From IMG/VR virus record IMGVR_UViG_3300049825_000491, positions 1-48,885 of that record: a stretch of DNA of 48,885 bases; one strand, 5' to 3'. Each line of letters starts with the position of its first letter. Position 1 is the stretch's first letter. Shown in pieces: positions 48,142-48,885 of this stretch. The notes beneath the pieces were generated by a model. It did no database searches and was not told the origin of the DNA. It worked only from the letters and a program-made list of their open reading frames with translations. This DNA comes from a virus. A program made the translations under genes and the position numbers.

Positions 48142-48885
48142 CAAACGTCTCCTAGGTAGATTGTGGATAAACTTGTGGGGTAAAGATTGATCAGTCCTTT
48201 ATTGTTGGACGCGTTCCCGAGTGTCTGATGCAGGGTTGGTTGCAATTCAATCTGTTCTGCCGGGATTGTTGCCAGATCTCCGGTTATTAGCGCGGTTGCG
48301 GTGATCGCCGTAGTGTAAAGCGCTCTGCGATATTCGACGCCAGACCCCGCCGAGGTCAGTGCAGTCCGACAAAAAGGGAGAACAGAGAGCGTGGGCCAGG
48401 AGGCTAGGTTGGACTCGATAGACTCTCCTAGCGCGGTTGACTCGTAGATAGCAAAGGACTCGACGTTGGGCGAGTAGGTAGGCAGGTGATCGGATACCAC
48501 GACGCAGGTTGCGTCATAGGCGATACCAGGCTGTACATCCTTCTCCCGGCGGGGGTGAATGCTCCCAATTCTGGTTACAGCATCGCTTGAGCCTCCCAAG
48601 AAATGAGGGTAGATCGAATACACCTGAAAATAGGTTGTCCTGTCTGGCACGGAGAGCGAAACCCCGCGATACGGGCAACCGGAGCCACCTCCTGATGGGG
48701 CAATGTTCCTAGGCATGGGCAACCCCCAGCAGTTCAGCCTAGACGTATTTGTGCTGCTAGAAAACTCGGGAGAGGCGAGACGCCTAACAGGGAATGGCCT
48801 GCTGAGGTAGTTAACTGTTGGCTCTTTTTCGATTAACGTGTTTAACTTAGTGGCCCCAAATCGATCAATGGGCACGTTGATCGTC
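48141..48885 (-). CDS. C-terminal part of the 637-aa unknown protein (bases beyond 48615 repeat the window start)
   Basis: The last 158 codons (48615-48141) complete the gene that starts at 1439. The part between 48616 and 48885 is the second copy of positions 1-270; two differences change Gly to Ser and Thr to Ala in the protein. The C-terminal part is Ser/Thr/Ala-rich, beta-prone, and ends YLGDV. It is coupled to the holin-like gene that follows. Confidence 0.85.
   Translation of the reverse strand, partial: TINVPIDRFGATKLNTLIEKEPTVNYLSRPFPVRRLASPEFSSSTNTSRLNCWGLPMPRNIAPSGGGSGCPYRGVSLSVPDRTTYFQVYSIYPHFLGGSSDAVTRIGSIHPRREKDVQPGIAYDATCVVVSDHLPTYSPNVESFAIYESTALGESIESNLASWPTLSVLPFCRTALTSAGSGVEYRRALYTTAITATALITGDLATIPAEQIELQPTLHQTLGNASNNKGLINLYPTSLSTIYLGDV
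48616..48885. repeat. Terminal redundancy of a circular genome (right copy)
   Basis: Second copy of bases 1-270 with differences at 48701 and 48758. Removing one copy gives a circle of about 48,615 bp. Confidence 0.93.

Noticed and set aside
1-48885. tRNA genes, integrase, attachment sites, insertion sequences
   Set aside because: I looked for cloverleaf TTCGA loops with CCA-like ends, tyrosine/serine recombinase and transposase motifs, and saw none; a tRNAscan-SE run would be needed to be certain about tRNAs.

Overview
The window is a complete circular phage genome written out slightly past one turn. Bases 1-270 recur at 48616-48885 with two mismatches, giving a unit of about 48,615 bp. An open reading frame crosses the junction. 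Tail tube, tape measure, portal, capsid and large terminase proteins with no sheath indicate a long-tailed, non-contractile (siphovirus-like) phage. At least six GCGATCGC (HIP1) sites, a clamp protein that resembles cyanobacterial DnaN and pentapeptide-repeat proteins suggest a cyanobacterial host; this is inference. I see no integrase, lysogeny repressor, tRNA, RNA polymerase or DNA polymerase, so a lytic life cycle is likely.

Layout. (1) 13,080 down to 2,335, minus strand: DNA metabolism. It holds a 52-aa ORF, a P-loop kinase-like protein, a Sak4-like RecA ATPase, a PD-(D/E)XK exonuclease, a RusA-like resolvase, an SSB-like protein, a UvrD-like helicase, a 50-aa ORF, C5-cytosine and N6-adenine methyltransferases, a T5 A1-like metallophosphoesterase, small unknowns, and a primase-helicase fusion with an AEP domain, zinc finger and RepA/DnaB-like ATPase. 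(2) 2,291 down to 1 and on through 48,615 to 45,320, minus strand: a cluster of unknowns (including a 637-aa protein across the junction), a holin-like membrane protein, a 461-aa pentapeptide-repeat protein, a C39-like cysteine peptidase and small ORFs. (3) 13,196 to 45,249, plus strand: the virion module. Its order is scaffold-like protein, cement-like protein, major capsid, connectors, tail tube, fibre-like protein, tail chaperone with a predicted -1 frameshift, second tail fibre, portal, minor head protein, GH19-type lysin, large terminase, a 2593-aa tape measure and a tail-tip protein.

Early-type units sit inside the late module. Each has its own TTGAC(A/G)-17/18-CATA(C/G)T promoter: a basic 72-aa protein, an acidic 75-aa protein, and a pentapeptide protein followed by a phage sliding clamp. 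Several small minus-strand genes use a second, different promoter type (GATCGA-17-CATANT). Virion genes tend to have extended -10 promoters (TGNTANNAT). The most notable non-coding stretch is 32347-32866, which looks like a highly structured RNA of about 520 nt with its own promoter directly in front of the lysin and terminase genes.

Taken together, the phage probably remodels and degrades host DNA, methylates its own DNA, primes and unwinds it with its own enzyme, and borrows the host replicative polymerase, perhaps through its own clamp. All functions are read from motifs by eye; no database search was possible.
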